DNA of 64,000 nt from an uncultured Oscillospiraceae bacterium (GCA_900541565.1 UQKB01000001.1:62001-126000), one strand, 5' to 3'; counted from the first letter of the stretch, positions 27,248-36,860 are shown. Notes: generated from the sequence alone by a model not told the origin. Made by a program: numbers and translations.

Positions 27248-28753
27248 TTACTCGCCGGCATGCTTGATGCCCAAAATATCAAGCTCTTTTTGGTTTAAGC
27301 CGATTCCCCGGAGCATCAGCCGGTTGCCGCGCAGGGCTTCAATTGAGTTGATCCCCATACCGCCCATCATTTCTTTAATCTCATGATCCCAGGCAGTCAC
27401 AAGATTTATAAGCCGTTCGCAGCCTATGTTGGGATTTAAACGCCGCACAAGCTCCGGCCGCTGTGTGGCAATCCCCCAATTGCATTTGCCTGTCTGGCAG
27501 CTTCTGCACTGGTGGCAGCCAAGGGCCAGCAGCGCGCTGGTGGCAATATACACTGCGTCCGCACCCAGCGCGACGGCCTTTACAATGTCTGAACTGTTGC
27601 GGATTGTACCGCCGACGACAATGGAGACATTGCCGCGAATACCTTCGTCGCGCAGGCGCTGGTCGACAGAGGCAAGGGCAAGCTCGATAGGAATACCCAC
27701 GTTGTCGCGGATTCTGGTGGGCGCCGCGCCTGTACCGCCGCGGAAGCCGTCGATGGCAATAATATCTGCACCGCCCCTTGCAATGCCGCTTGCAATGGCG
27801 GCAATATTATGTACGGCCGCAATTTTGACGATCACAGGTTTTTTGTAATTTGTGGCCTCTTTTAACGAATACACCAACTGACGCAGGTCTTCAATGGAAT
27901 AAATATCGTGATGGGGTGCAGGGGAAATGGCGTCTGAGCCTTCCGGGATCATACGCGTTTTGGAAATATCGCCCACAATTTTGTTTCCGGGCAGATGCCC
28001 GCCAATGCCGGGTTTTGCCCCCTGCCCGATCTTGATTTCAATCGCCGCTCCCTGCTCTAAATAATCTTTGTAAACGCCAAAGCGGCCAGATGCAACCTGC
28101 ACAATCGTGTTTTTACCATATTTGTAAAAATCCTTGTGCAGTCCGCCTTCGCCCGTGTTATAAAACGTACCCAGCGCCTTGGCGGCCCGGGCCAGGCTTT
28201 CGTGCGCATTGTAGCTGATAGAACCGTAAGACATGGCGGAAAACATGACGGGAACCTTAAGCTCCAGCTGTGGGGTCAGGTTGTTTTTGATATTTCCCTT
28301 TTCATCGCGTTCAATATGCGACGGTTTTTTCCCAAGAAACGTTTTGGTTTCCATCGGTTCGCGCAGCGGGTCGATCGAAGGGTTTGTAACCTGTGAAGCG
28401 TTGATTAGCATCTTATCCCAGTAAATGGGGTATTTTTGCGGATTTCCCATAGAAGACAGCAACACGCCGCCTGTGCCTGCCTGCCGGTAGACTTCGCTGA
28501 TTGCGTCTTTGGTCCAGTTTGCGTTTTCTTTAAACGTATGGTCGCTTTTGACAATTTTTAAAGCTCTTGTGGGACATAGCGCCACGCAGCGGTGACAGAC
28601 GACGCATTTAGACTCGTCTGCAAACATCATATTCAGTTCTTTGTCGTAATGGTGTACGTTGTTTGCGCACTGGCGTTCACAAACGCGGCAGGTAATGCAC
28701 CTTGTGTGATCGCGGATGACTTCATATTCCGGATAAAGAAAATCAATAGGCAT
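27248..28753 (-). CDS. Glutamate synthase, FMN-binding core subunit
   Basis: Synthase domain of GltB as a separate 501-residue protein, making glutamate from 2-oxoglutarate and ammonia. Two [4Fe-4S] ferredoxin motifs open it (CITCRVCERQC and CVVCHRCVALCP). The FMN barrel contains IAIDGFRGGTGAAP, and CHQCRSCQTGKC supplies the further Fe-S site. ATG 28753 has GGAGGT eight bases upstream and overlaps the amidotransferase stop as TAATG. The N-terminal ferredoxin fusion is typical of the archaeal and clostridial type. Confidence 0.95.
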   Translation of the reverse strand: MPIDFLYPEYEVIRDHTRCITCRVCERQCANNVHHYDKELNMMFADESKCVVCHRCVALCPTRALKIVKSDHTFKENANWTKDAISEVYRQAGTGGVLLSSMGNPQKYPIYWDKMLINASQVTNPSIDPLREPMETKTFLGKKPSHIERDEKGNIKNNLTPQLELKVPVMFSAMSYGSISYNAHESLARAAKALGTFYNTGEGGLHKDFYKYGKNTIVQVASGRFGVYKDYLEQGAAIEIKIGQGAKPGIGGHLPGNKIVGDISKTRMIPEGSDAISPAPHHDIYSIEDLRQLVYSLKEATNYKKPVIVKIAAVHNIAAIASGIARGGADIIAIDGFRGGTGAAPTRIRDNVGIPIELALASVDQRLRDEGIRGNVSIVVGGTIRNSSDIVKAVALGADAVYIATSALLALGCHQCRSCQTGKCNWGIATQRPELVRRLNPNIGCERLINLVTAWDHEIKEMMGGMGINSIEALRGNRLMLRGIGLNQKELDILGIKHAGE

Positions 28754-29841
28754 TACTTTGTACCTCCGTTCAACGTGACGACAACGGGCTCTCCGCCCTT
28801 TGGCGCCCAAATTTTGTCAAGCTGCGGCTGTATAACGCGAATCGCCGCTTCTTCGCTTGCAATATAAACCATGTCGTTTTTTTCGCCAATTACCATAGAA
28901 CGCAGCTTCAGTCTGTCGTTTAAAGCCATCAGCCCGCCTTCAAAGCCGACCAGTATGGAAAACGGTCCGGTTATCAAAAAGCTTGCAAAAGCGTTGCGCA
29001 GATAGGTCATGCGCTCGCGCTGTGCTTTGGGCATGGATTCGATTGTGCTCCAGAAGGGCGCGGCCATAACCCAGGCTGCCTCTTCGTGGGTCAATCCCTG
29101 CTTTCTTACAAGGTAGTCTATAATATAGGTAATAGCTTCTGTATCGGTCAAAAGGGTACAATTGTAACCCATCATTTCTATATAGCGGCGGTTGGCGTCG
29201 TAAGAAGAAATTTCCCCATTGTGAACAACCGAGCAGTCTAACATGGCAAACGGGTGCGCACCGCCCCACCAGCCGGGGGTGTTGGTCGGGTAGCGTCCGT
29301 GCGCCGTCCAGCAGTAGCCTTCATATTCTTCCAGGCGGTAAAATATGCCCACGTCTTCAGGATAACCTACCGCTTTAAAAGCCCCCATATTTTTGCCGCT
29401 TGAAAAAACGTAAGCACCGTTGATCTTGACGTTAATATGCATTACGCTTTTAAAGACAAATTCGTCCTCCGTTACCTGCAAGGCAGCTACCCTATACGGA
29501 AGAGGTTTTAAAAAGTACCGCCAGATCAAGGGCTCGTCTGTAATAGCCTTGATCTGCCTGGTGGGCATTTTGGACATACTGACAATTTCAAAATTTTCGC
29601 TGATATACTTGTAACAGTCTTCCCTGGTGCCGTCGTTGTCGTAAAAGACATGGAACGCATAAAAGTCCTTGAATTCAGGATAGATGCCATATGCGGCAAA
29701 GCCGCCGCCAAGCCCGTTGCTGCGGTCATGCATGACCGATATGGATTTGATGATGTCCTCGCCGTTAAATTTGTTTCCATCCTTTGAAAACATGCCGGAG
29801 ATCGCACAGCCTGAAGGAATCCTTACCTGTCCCTCTTTCAT
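28753..29841 (-). CDS. Glutamate synthase amidotransferase subunit
   Basis: Class II glutamine amidotransferase, 362 residues, releasing ammonia from glutamine for the synthase core. In this form the nucleophilic cysteine is Cys12 in SGCAISG rather than Cys2, so N-terminal processing or an internal catalytic cysteine is implied. TAHGRYPTNTPGWWGGAHPF and VVHNGEISSY are the conserved substrate motifs. It is the first operon gene, with GAGGAGG before the ATG, about 150 bases from the promoter. Confidence 0.93.
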   Translation of the reverse strand: MKEGQVRIPSGCAISGMFSKDGNKFNGEDIIKSISVMHDRSNGLGGGFAAYGIYPEFKDFYAFHVFYDNDGTREDCYKYISENFEIVSMSKMPTRQIKAITDEPLIWRYFLKPLPYRVAALQVTEDEFVFKSVMHINVKINGAYVFSSGKNMGAFKAVGYPEDVGIFYRLEEYEGYCWTAHGRYPTNTPGWWGGAHPFAMLDCSVVHNGEISSYDANRRYIEMMGYNCTLLTDTEAITYIIDYLVRKQGLTHEEAAWVMAAPFWSTIESMPKAQRERMTYLRNAFASFLITGPFSILVGFEGGLMALNDRLKLRSMVIGEKNDMVYIASEEAAIRVIQPQLDKIWAPKGGEPVVVTLNGGTK

Positions 29842-29941
29842 AACCTAATCCTCCTCTGATTTGCACTTTGAAAAATTTTGCATACTATAGAATATGTAAG
29901 CAAGCAAAGTGCATAAAAGCATAAGAAAAAACCAAAATCTG

Positions 29942-29974
29942 CGCGCTTTGTATGGCCTATATTAAAAAAGCGCG
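29942..29974 (-). promoter_or_regulatory. Leader hairpin of the glt operon
   Basis: An 8-bp stem CGCGCTTT/AAAGCGCG with a 17-base loop, followed on the minus strand by an interrupted T-rich tract. It sits about 20 bases past the predicted start point and could act as a weak attenuator. A second longer-range pairing (29862-29870 with 29905-29913) lies just before the ribosome site. Confidence 0.5.
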
Positions 29975-30000
29975 GATAGTGCATGCGGTTTACCGAAGAA

Positions 30001-30030
30001 ATTATACATGAAGGGTAAGAAACCTGTCAA
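30001..30030 (-). promoter_or_regulatory. Promoter of the glt operon
   Basis: On the minus strand a perfect TTGACA (30025-30030), an 18-base spacer and a perfect TATAAT (30001-30006), giving a leader of about 150 bases. Confidence 0.88.
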
Positions 30031-30171
30031 GGAAAATGCGCAAAAAAATTTAAAAAAATGCAATTTTTCAATATGGATATTTTATAAACTTGTAATTTTA
30101 CACGATTTTAGCAAGTTTAACCTTTTTAAAATGCAATTTTTTTATAAAATCCTGCAAATTTCCAAAAAACG

Positions 30172-30200
30172 TTGACAAATGGAAAAGAAGGGTATATACT
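30172..30200 (+). promoter_or_regulatory. Promoter of glnN
   Basis: A perfect TTGACA (30172-30177), a 17-base spacer and TATACT (30195-30200). Transcription would start near 30207, only a few bases before the attenuator. Confidence 0.85.
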
Positions 30201-30211
30201 CAATGCAGAAC

Positions 30212-30254
30212 ACAGCAAAGGCGCTGTAGGGGTTGGTCCTCTACGGCGTTTTTT
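30212..30254 (+). promoter_or_regulatory. Attenuator in the glnN leader with ANTAR-type hairpin
   Basis: An 11-bp stem (30222-30232 with 30238-30248) followed by six T residues makes an intrinsic terminator ahead of glnN. Its left arm overlaps a second possible hairpin, ACAGC-AAAGGC-GCTGT at 30212-30227. That has a five-pair stem and a hexaloop with A at loop position 1 and G at position 4, the pattern bound by ANTAR-domain antiterminators. The two structures exclude each other. A paired first hairpin, usual for ANTAR targets, is not visible. Confidence 0.7.
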
Positions 30255-30292
30255 GTGTTTTTAGAAATTATTTAGGGATAGGAGTTTTTGAC

Positions 30293-32389
30293 ATGGTAAA
30301 TGTACCGGAACTTTTTGGAAGCCTGGTTTTTGACGATGTCACAATGAAGGAAAGGCTTCCCAAGCAGACCTATAAGGCGCTGAAGAAGACGATTCAAAAC
30401 GGCGAGCCTCTGGACATCAATGTTGCAAACATTGTTGCCAACGCCATGAAAGACTGGGCGGTTGAGCAGGGAGCTACCCATTATACGCATTGGTTCCAGC
30501 CTATGACCGGGATCACTGCCGAAAAACACGACAGCTTTATCAGCCCCACCGACGACGGAAGGATTATCATGGAATTTTCCGGGAAAGAGCTTATTAAGGG
30601 CGAACCGGATGCCTCAAGCTTTCCATCCGGTGGATTGCGCGCTACCTTTGAGGCCAGAGGCTATACTGCGTGGGACCCAACCTCATATGCCTTTATTAAG
30701 GATAGCACGCTTTGCATTCCTACAGCGTTTTGCTCTTATACGGGTGAGTCACTCGACAAGAAGACGCCGCTGTTGCGCTCTATGGAACGCATCAGTACAG
30801 AAGCACTGCGGATTTTACGCCTGTTTGGCGATACGGAAACCACCAGGGTGCAGACTACTGTTGGGCCGGAGCAGGAATATTTTCTGATTGATAAGGAGCT
30901 GTACGACCAGCGTAAGGACTTGATCTACACAGGCAGAACGCTGTTTGGCGCGAAGGCACCCAAAGGCCAGGAGCTTGAGGACCACTATTTTGGAACCATC
31001 AAGCCCAGAGTTTCGGAATATATGAAGGATCTGGACCAGGAGCTTTGGAAGCTGGGCGTTTTTGCCAAGACCAAGCATAACGAGGTTGCGCCCGCACAGC
31101 ATGAGTTGGCGCCGATTTTTACCAGCAGCAACCTGGCAACCGACCACAACCAGCTTACAATGGAAATGATGAAAAAGGTCGCAAGAAAGCACGGCATGGT
31201 CTGCCTGCTGCATGAAAAGCCCTTTGCAGGTGTTAACGGAAGCGGTAAGCACAATAACTGGTCTATTTCGACCAATACAGGGAAAAACCTGTTAAGTCCC
31301 GGAAAAAATCCCAGGGAAAACACACAGTTTTTGCTGTTCTTGGCAGCTGTGATCAAGGGTGTGGACGAATACCAGGACCTGCTGCGCATTTCTGTAGCAA
31401 GCGCCGGCAACGACCACCGGCTGGGCGCGAACGAAGCACCGCCTGCGATTATTTCGATGTTTTTGGGCGATGAGCTGACCGCTATTCTTGATTCGATCGA
31501 AAACGACTCAGATTATACCAACAAAAGCAACGCGAACATGGAAATGGGTACGGTGGTACTTCCCAATATTAAAAAGGATACAACAGACCGCAATCGCACC
31601 TCTCCGTTTGCGTTTACCGGAAATAAGTTTGAATTCCGCATGCTGGGCTCTGCTGTGAACATTGCATGTCCAAACCTTATGCTGAATACAATTGTTGCAG
31701 AGGAGCTTTCTGAATTTGCAGATGAGCTTGAAAAAGCAAAAGACTTTAACAAGGCGGTTATGAAGCTGATTAAAAAGACGGTCAAGGCGCATAAACGGAT
31801 TATTTTTAACGGCAACAATTATTCTGACGAATGGGTAGAAGAGGCAAAGAAGCGTGGCTTGCTGAACCTGCGTACGATGCCTGAGGCCATGCCGTATTAC
31901 ATCAGCGACAAGAACGTCAAGCTGTTTACCAAAAACAAGATTTTTACAGAGACGGAAATCCATTCACGGTATGAAATCCAGCTGGAAAACTATTCTAAGA
32001 TTTTGAACATAGAGGCGCTGACGATGCTGGATATGGCAAAGAAAGACATTTTGCCTGCAGTTACTTCTTATGTGCGCGACCTTACAGATACGGCGCTTTC
32101 CAAAAAAGCGTTATCGCCTGATCTGCCATGCGATTTTGAAGAGGCTTTGATTGCAAAGCTGTCGGGACTGACCTCCTGCTTTGCAAAGAAGATTGCGGCT
32201 TTGGAGCAGGTGCTTTTGAAGACAAAAGACATAGAGGGCGTACAGGAAATTGCCAATTTCTATGGGGAAGAGGTATTTCCGGCTATGCAGGAGCTGCGTG
32301 CGGTCGGCGACGAAATGGAGATCAACACCGGGTCGGAATACTGGCCCTATCCCTCCTATGGAGAGCTTCTGTTTGGCGTAAACGACTAA
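30293..32389 (+). CDS. glnN: Glutamine synthetase type III
   Basis: ATP-dependent synthesis of glutamine from glutamate and ammonia, 698 residues, the large GSIII form found in Bacteroides and Clostridia. The GSIII N-terminal domain ([12 protein letters not shown] onward) precedes the catalytic core with [31 protein letters not shown] and [15 protein letters not shown] 30293 with TAGGAG eight bases upstream is preferred over in-frame codons further up, which fall inside the attenuator. It lies divergent from the glt operon, forming a GS/GOGAT pair. Confidence 0.97.
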   Translation: MVNVPELFGSLVFDDVTMKERLPKQTYKALKKTIQNGEPLDINVANIVANAMKDWAVEQGATHYTHWFQPMTGITAEKHDSFISPTDDGRIIMEFSGKELIKGEPDASSFPSGGLRATFEARGYTAWDPTSYAFIKDSTLCIPTAFCSYTGESLDKKTPLLRSMERISTEALRILRLFGDTETTRVQTTVGPEQEYFLIDKELYDQRKDLIYTGRTLFGAKAPKGQELEDHYFGTIKPRVSEYMKDLDQELWKLGVFAKTKHNEVAPAQHELAPIFTSSNLATDHNQLTMEMMKKVARKHGMVCLLHEKPFAGVNGSGKHNNWSISTNTGKNLLSPGKNPRENTQFLLFLAAVIKGVDEYQDLLRISVASAGNDHRLGANEAPPAIISMFLGDELTAILDSIENDSDYTNKSNANMEMGTVVLPNIKKDTTDRNRTSPFAFTGNKFEFRMLGSAVNIACPNLMLNTIVAEELSEFADELEKAKDFNKAVMKLIKKTVKAHKRIIFNGNNYSDEWVEEAKKRGLLNLRTMPEAMPYYISDKNVKLFTKNKIFTETEIHSRYEIQLENYSKILNIEALTMLDMAKKDILPAVTSYVRDLTDTALSKKALSPDLPCDFEEALIAKLSGLTSCFAKKIAALEQVLLKTKDIEGVQEIANFYGEEVFPAMQELRAVGDEMEINTGSEYWPYPSYGELLFGVND

Positions 32390-32532
32390 AACAGAGCGGG
32401 AGGAAGGCGCCTGCTTTTGCACAATGCACAACGGGCACTTCCACCAGCTTGTAAAGGGACGGTAAACGTGGCCTATGCACTTTACGGGATGTGGCATAAA
32501 ACTTTGTCCTATCTTTTTTCATTTATATAAAG

Positions 32533-32569
32533 GAACGCCTCCGCGGCCTAAACAGCCGCGGAGGCGTTC
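32533..32569. terminator. Bidirectional terminator between glnN and hydF
   Basis: A perfect 15-bp GC-rich stem (32533-32547 with 32555-32569) with a seven-base loop, followed by T-rich sequence in both directions between two convergent genes. Confidence 0.9.
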
Positions 32570-32602
32570 TCTTTTATATATACCTGCGCGCTTGGGTTGC
32601 AA

Positions 32603-33793
32603 CTAATAATCAATTTTATCAAGGATATCGGTCAGATAGGCAAGCACTACGCCGTAATTGGACATAGGCACGCCTTGCTCTTTTGCCTGCTGCACGCGCG
32701 ACATGACATATTTGCGGTTGAACATACAGGCGCCACACTGGATCACAAGTGCATAGCCGTGCAGATCTTCGGGAAAATCGGCGCCGTTTACATGATCGAT
32801 CTGCAAATTCTTGCCAAAGCGGGCCCGAAGCAGGCGCGGCAGCTTTTCACGGCCGATGTCCTCCTTGAGCGGAACATGTGTGCAGGCTTCTGCAATCAGG
32901 ATTTTGGAGCGCTCGGTTAGCGTTTCAAACGCTTTTGTGCTTTTTACAAAATAGTCAATGTCACCCTTGTATTGTGCAAACAGGGTGGAAAAAGAGGTGA
33001 GCATGCTCTCCTTTGGCTTTTGCTCATATACCGTCTTGAACACCTGTGAATCTGTAATAATCAGCTTTGGCGGTTTTACAAGGCTCTGAAGTGCCTGTGG
33101 CAGTTTGTCTGTGGTTACGCTCATCACCAGACATTTTTTGTCCAAAAGCTCACGCAGCGTTTGTACCTGCGGCAAAATTAACCTGCCGCGCGGCGCCTGA
33201 ATATCCTGCGGCATACACAGCAGAACTGTATCGCCGTCCTGCACTAAGCCGTTTGTAATGCTCCGTTGTCCAAAGTCGTCCGGCAAGGCGTTTATCAGAG
33301 CCTGCCGTACCAGCTCTATCCCTTGTCCCGTTTTTGCGCTTACAAGCAGCGGTTTTGTACCGCAAAGGTGTTCTATGGCATCCAGTATCATCTGGTTATC
33401 CGAAAGGATGTCCAGCTTGTTTAAAACGGTAATTACAGGGGTGTTTTGCTGTTTAAGCATTTGCAGCCACCGGCGCTCGGTTTGATCCGGCATGGCGGCA
33501 AAAAGCATAATGGCAACGTCTGTTTTCGCCATGGCCTTTTTGGTCTGTTCAATGCGCATATTTCCAAGGCTGCCCGTATCGTCAAAGCCGGCGGTGTCAA
33601 TCAGTACGCAGGGGCCTATGCCGTGGATTTCCATCGACTTGTATACCGGGTCGGTGGTTGTACCGGCAACGTCCGATACAAGCGATACCTTCTGGCCGGT
33701 CAGGGCGTTTATAAGCGAAGATTTTCCCGTGTTGCGTTTGCCAAACAGGCCGATATGCAGGCGGTTTGCCCTGGGGGTTTCGTTAAGCGTCAT
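32603..33793 (-). CDS. hydF: [FeFe]-hydrogenase maturation GTPase HydF
   Basis: Scaffold GTPase that carries the assembled 2Fe subcluster to apo-hydrogenase, 396 residues. GTPase boxes GKRNTGKSS, DTAGFDD and NKLD are in the first half. The C-terminal cluster motif is CTH followed 50 or so residues later by QCGACM, where most HydF proteins have HCxxC, so the last histidine ligand is replaced by Gln. GGAGATG precedes the ATG. It is the last gene of the maturation operon; no hydrogenase structural gene is in the window. Confidence 0.95.
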   Translation of the reverse strand: MTLNETPRANRLHIGLFGKRNTGKSSLINALTGQKVSLVSDVAGTTTDPVYKSMEIHGIGPCVLIDTAGFDDTGSLGNMRIEQTKKAMAKTDVAIMLFAAMPDQTERRWLQMLKQQNTPVITVLNKLDILSDNQMILDAIEHLCGTKPLLVSAKTGQGIELVRQALINALPDDFGQRSITNGLVQDGDTVLLCMPQDIQAPRGRLILPQVQTLRELLDKKCLVMSVTTDKLPQALQSLVKPPKLIITDSQVFKTVYEQKPKESMLTSFSTLFAQYKGDIDYFVKSTKAFETLTERSKILIAEACTHVPLKEDIGREKLPRLLRARFGKNLQIDHVNGADFPEDLHGYALVIQCGACMFNRKYVMSRVQQAKEQGVPMSNYGVVLAYLTDILDKIDY

Positions 33794-33852
33794 GGTTATG
33801 CATCTCCTTTGTTTTGCCGTTTTATCCTTTTTATGCAGTACGGCAATTGTTA

Positions 33853-35271
33853 TTAAAAACGGAAATCACGCTTTCCATCGTGTAGCTGGTGCAGATATTC
33901 CTTTGCAATTTGACGCACCTTAGCATTGGGGATTTTTTCGACCTCCTGTCGAATAACCTGCTCACCCTTTTGCCTGGTTTGCTCGCTTGCGTAATCCTCC
34001 AAATATTCCTTTAGGGTCATTAAGGCGTTGGGCTGGCAGCAGTTTGCAATTTGCCCGGACTTGACAAGGCGCATAAAGCGGTCGCCCGTTCTGCCTTCGC
34101 GGTAGCAGGCGGTGCAGAAGCTGGGGATGTACCCCAGCGTCAAAAGCCAGTTTACAACCTGGTCGAGCGTGCGTCTGTCGCTGATGTCAAACTGGGCGGA
34201 GTTTTCCTCCTCGGGCTCCGGCTCACAATAGCCGCCCACGCTTGTACGCGAGGCGCCGCTGATCTGAGAAATACCCAGGTCCAGTACGCGTTCCCGACTT
34301 TTCTGGGATTCTCTGGTAGAAATAATCATGCCCGTATAGGGAACGGCAATGCGGATAACGGCGACGATTTTTGCAAAAATATCGTCCGCAATGGCATTTT
34401 TAAAGTTTTCTGGATCAATATCATCCGCCGGGCAGATACGCGGCACGCTGATCGTGTGCGGTCCTACGCCGAACACGGCCTCCAGATGCTCTGCGTGCAT
34501 TAAAAGCCCTACAAAATCATAACGGTACATATTCAGCCCAAACAGCACACCGCAGCCTACATCGTCAATGCCGCCGCGCATGGCGCGGTCCATGGCCTCT
34601 GTGTGGTAGGCATAATTGTGTTTGGGGCCCGTGGGGTGCAGCGCTTCGTAATTTTCCTTGTGGTAGGTTTCCTGGAACAAAATATATGTACCGATTCCCG
34701 CGTTTTTCAGTTTTCTGTAATTTTCCACCGTAGTGGCGGCAATGTTTACATTTACACGACGGATCGCACCGTTTTTATGCTTGATCGAATAAATGGTGTC
34801 TATGCTTTCCAGCACATATTCCAGCGGGTTATTAACAGGATCTTCCCCGGTTTCGAGTGCCAGGCGCTTATGCCCCATGTCCTGCAATGCGATCACCTCG
34901 CGGCGAATCTCGTCTTGTGTAAGCTTTTTACGGCAGATATGCTTGTTCTGGTGATGATAGGGACAATATACACAGCCGTTTACACAATAATTGGACAGAT
35001 ACAGCGGCGCGAACATGACAATGCGCTTGCCGTAAAGGCGCTCCTTGATTTTTTTGGCAAGCTTTAAGATTTTTTCATTCTGTTCAGGCAGGTCGCATTC
35101 CAGCAAAACGGCGGCCTCCCTGTGTGTGAGACCCTTGCAGTCTTCTGCACGCTGGATCAGGCTTTCAATCAGTTGTACATTCTGTTTGTTTTTTTCTGCG
35201 TAGTCAAGCGTGTCCAGAATTTCCTGATGGTCTATAAATTCTTCTGCTTTGTCTGATTTTGGATTATACAT
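33853..35271 (-). CDS. hydG: [FeFe]-hydrogenase maturase HydG
   Basis: Radical-SAM tyrosine lyase producing the CO and CN ligands, 472 residues. The SAM cluster motif CVNGCVYC (CX3CX2C) lies near residue 90. The C-terminal auxiliary cluster motif starts CTACYREGRTGD and ends with the second Cys of NCCQPNA, giving CX2CX22C. The start is ATG 35271 with AAAGGA upstream. It follows hydE after about 80 AT-rich bases. Confidence 0.96.
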   Translation of the reverse strand: MYNPKSDKAEEFIDHQEILDTLDYAEKNKQNVQLIESLIQRAEDCKGLTHREAAVLLECDLPEQNEKILKLAKKIKERLYGKRIVMFAPLYLSNYCVNGCVYCPYHHQNKHICRKKLTQDEIRREVIALQDMGHKRLALETGEDPVNNPLEYVLESIDTIYSIKHKNGAIRRVNVNIAATTVENYRKLKNAGIGTYILFQETYHKENYEALHPTGPKHNYAYHTEAMDRAMRGGIDDVGCGVLFGLNMYRYDFVGLLMHAEHLEAVFGVGPHTISVPRICPADDIDPENFKNAIADDIFAKIVAVIRIAVPYTGMIISTRESQKSRERVLDLGISQISGASRTSVGGYCEPEPEEENSAQFDISDRRTLDQVVNWLLTLGYIPSFCTACYREGRTGDRFMRLVKSGQIANCCQPNALMTLKEYLEDYASEQTRQKGEQVIRQEVEKIPNAKVRQIAKEYLHQLHDGKRDFRF

Positions 35272-35352
35272 AATGCGGATGTTCCTTTCTGTCAAAAGTT
35301 ATTCTATATGTATATATAAATAAATTTATACTATTTGTATAACACATGCGGT

Positions 35353-36402
35353 TTATGTCGGTTCAAAATCACCGCGATCCACTACGACGGCGTACCCGAT
35401 CCCGGCAAGCTGTTTTTTCAGCAGAGCAAGGCCTTCGGCGGCTTCCTCGTCCGTGCTGATTTTATTGTTATACAGCTCATACTGCGCGCGGCGGCATATT
35501 GGGGATAAGTTTGGCATCACAACGTTTGCACCTGCCAAAATCCCTTTGCATCTGCCGCTTTTTTCCGCCGTGCCAAGCGCTGTGGTTGCCGGAAGCAGTA
35601 CGTTTGGCAGCATCAAACGCAAAAGAGCGATCAAGAACAGGCAAAGCTGTACGCTGCCCTGCGGTTCGTTTGCAAAAGGCGTTTGACTGTGTGGAATAAA
35701 CGGTCCAATCCCTACCATTTCGGGCGACAGTTCCCGAATAAACAGTAAATCCTCTACAAGCGCTGCGTCCGTCTGGTACGGGGAACCGACCATAAAGCCG
35801 GTTCCTGTTTGGTAACCGATTTCTTTTAAATCAAAAAGACAGGCCATACGGTTTGTAAGCGACAAATTTTTTGGATGGAGCCTGCTATAATGCAGGGGGT
35901 CGGCAGTTTCATGCCGCAGCAGGTAGCGGTCTGCGCCGCTTTCATATAGCCTTTGATAGCTTTCCCTGCTGCGTTCACCTAATGAGAGCGTTACGGCACA
36001 GTCGGGATACATTGCTTTGATTGCACTTACAATCCCACAAAGGACATCGTCGGTATAATACGGATCCTCACCGCCCTGCAAGACAAATGTGCGAAAGCCA
36101 AGCGCATACCCCTGCATGCAGCAGGACAAAATTTCTTCGTTTGATAGCCTGTAACGCTGCACATGGCGGTTACCTGCACGGATGCCGCAGTAATAGCAGT
36201 TGTTTTGGCAATGGTTAGATATCTCTATCAATCCGCGTATATAAATTTTATTGCCAAACTGTGTTTTTGATACGGCGCGCGCGCGTGAAAATAGAAAGTC
36301 GCACAGCTGTGCATCCCGGTAATGCGTAAGCAGTAAACGAAATTCTTCCGCTGTCAGTATATGTTGTTTATAAAGCTTGTCAACCAGTGTTTGCATTTGC
36401 AT
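35353..36402 (-). CDS. hydE: [FeFe]-hydrogenase maturase HydE
   Basis: Radical-SAM enzyme of the biotin-synthase-like group that works on the bridging dithiolate precursor, 349 residues (347 if the second ATG at 36396 is used, which has better spacing to AAGG). The cluster motif CQNNCYYCGIR is near residue 66, and LQGGEDPYY supplies the GGE motif. It follows the TM1266-type gene by six bases. The auxiliary C-terminal cysteine triad seen in some HydE proteins is not obvious. Confidence 0.95.
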   Translation of the reverse strand: MQMQTLVDKLYKQHILTAEEFRLLLTHYRDAQLCDFLFSRARAVSKTQFGNKIYIRGLIEISNHCQNNCYYCGIRAGNRHVQRYRLSNEEILSCCMQGYALGFRTFVLQGGEDPYYTDDVLCGIVSAIKAMYPDCAVTLSLGERSRESYQRLYESGADRYLLRHETADPLHYSRLHPKNLSLTNRMACLFDLKEIGYQTGTGFMVGSPYQTDAALVEDLLFIRELSPEMVGIGPFIPHSQTPFANEPQGSVQLCLFLIALLRLMLPNVLLPATTALGTAEKSGRCKGILAGANVVMPNLSPICRRAQYELYNNKISTDEEAAEGLALLKKQLAGIGYAVVVDRGDFEPT

Positions 36403-36408
36403 ACCGCC

Positions 36409-36654
36409 TTATTTTTTGGAATATACCGTTTTGGTAGTAACGCCGGGCAGCATGCCCAGCTTGCCGGACAGCGCGCTGATAACATCGCCGGGTGCGTCCA
36501 CCACGACGCTTATCACGTTTACATTTTTCTGCCGATAGGGAATACCCATTCTGCCTACGATATAATCCCCAAAATCAGATAGCAGCCGGTTCATCTGTTC
36601 TGTGGACTGTTTGTCTTCGACCAGTATGCCAATCAGGGCAATCCTTGTGTCCAT
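36409..36654 (-). CDS. TM1266-type iron-only hydrogenase system regulator
   Basis: Small ACT-like/NikR C-terminal-fold protein, 81 residues, repeatedly found with hydEFG and called a putative hydrogenase system regulator. TRIALIGILVED opens the family sequence, and GRMGIPYRQKNVNVISVVV is its core. ATG 36654 has a perfect AGGAGG seven bases upstream, right after an intrinsic terminator, so it is the first gene behind the leader attenuator. The signal sensed is not known. Confidence 0.9.
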   Translation of the reverse strand: MDTRIALIGILVEDKQSTEQMNRLLSDFGDYIVGRMGIPYRQKNVNVISVVVDAPGDVISALSGKLGMLPGVTTKTVYSKK

Positions 36655-36673
36655 AGAACGGCCTCCTTTCTCA

Positions 36674-36853
36674 AAAAAAATTCCCGTGCCCCAAAAGGCA
36701 CGGGATAAAACGTCTGTAAAACGCATTGCACACAGAAAAAGCGGGCGCAAAGGCCCCTGCCTTTTGCCGGAAAGACGGGCATATCCATGCAAAGCCGTTT
36801 TATAAATTGCGTGCCTTTTTACTTGGGGCGAACCCTTGTAATCAGTACATGTT
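36674..36853 (-). promoter_or_regulatory. Structured leader with attenuator before the hyd operon
   Basis: Roughly 200 bases separate the predicted start (near 36854) and the first gene. The leader ends in a 9-bp stem (36682-36690 with 36697-36705) plus eight T residues on the minus strand, a full intrinsic terminator 20 bases before the ribosome site. The terminator's 5' arm and loop, CGTGCCTTTT on the minus strand (36693-36702), are perfectly complementary to AAAAGGCACG earlier in the leader (36810-36819). A terminator/antiterminator switch is therefore possible. I recognise no known riboswitch core. Confidence 0.7.
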
Positions 36854-36860
36854 TTTTATT

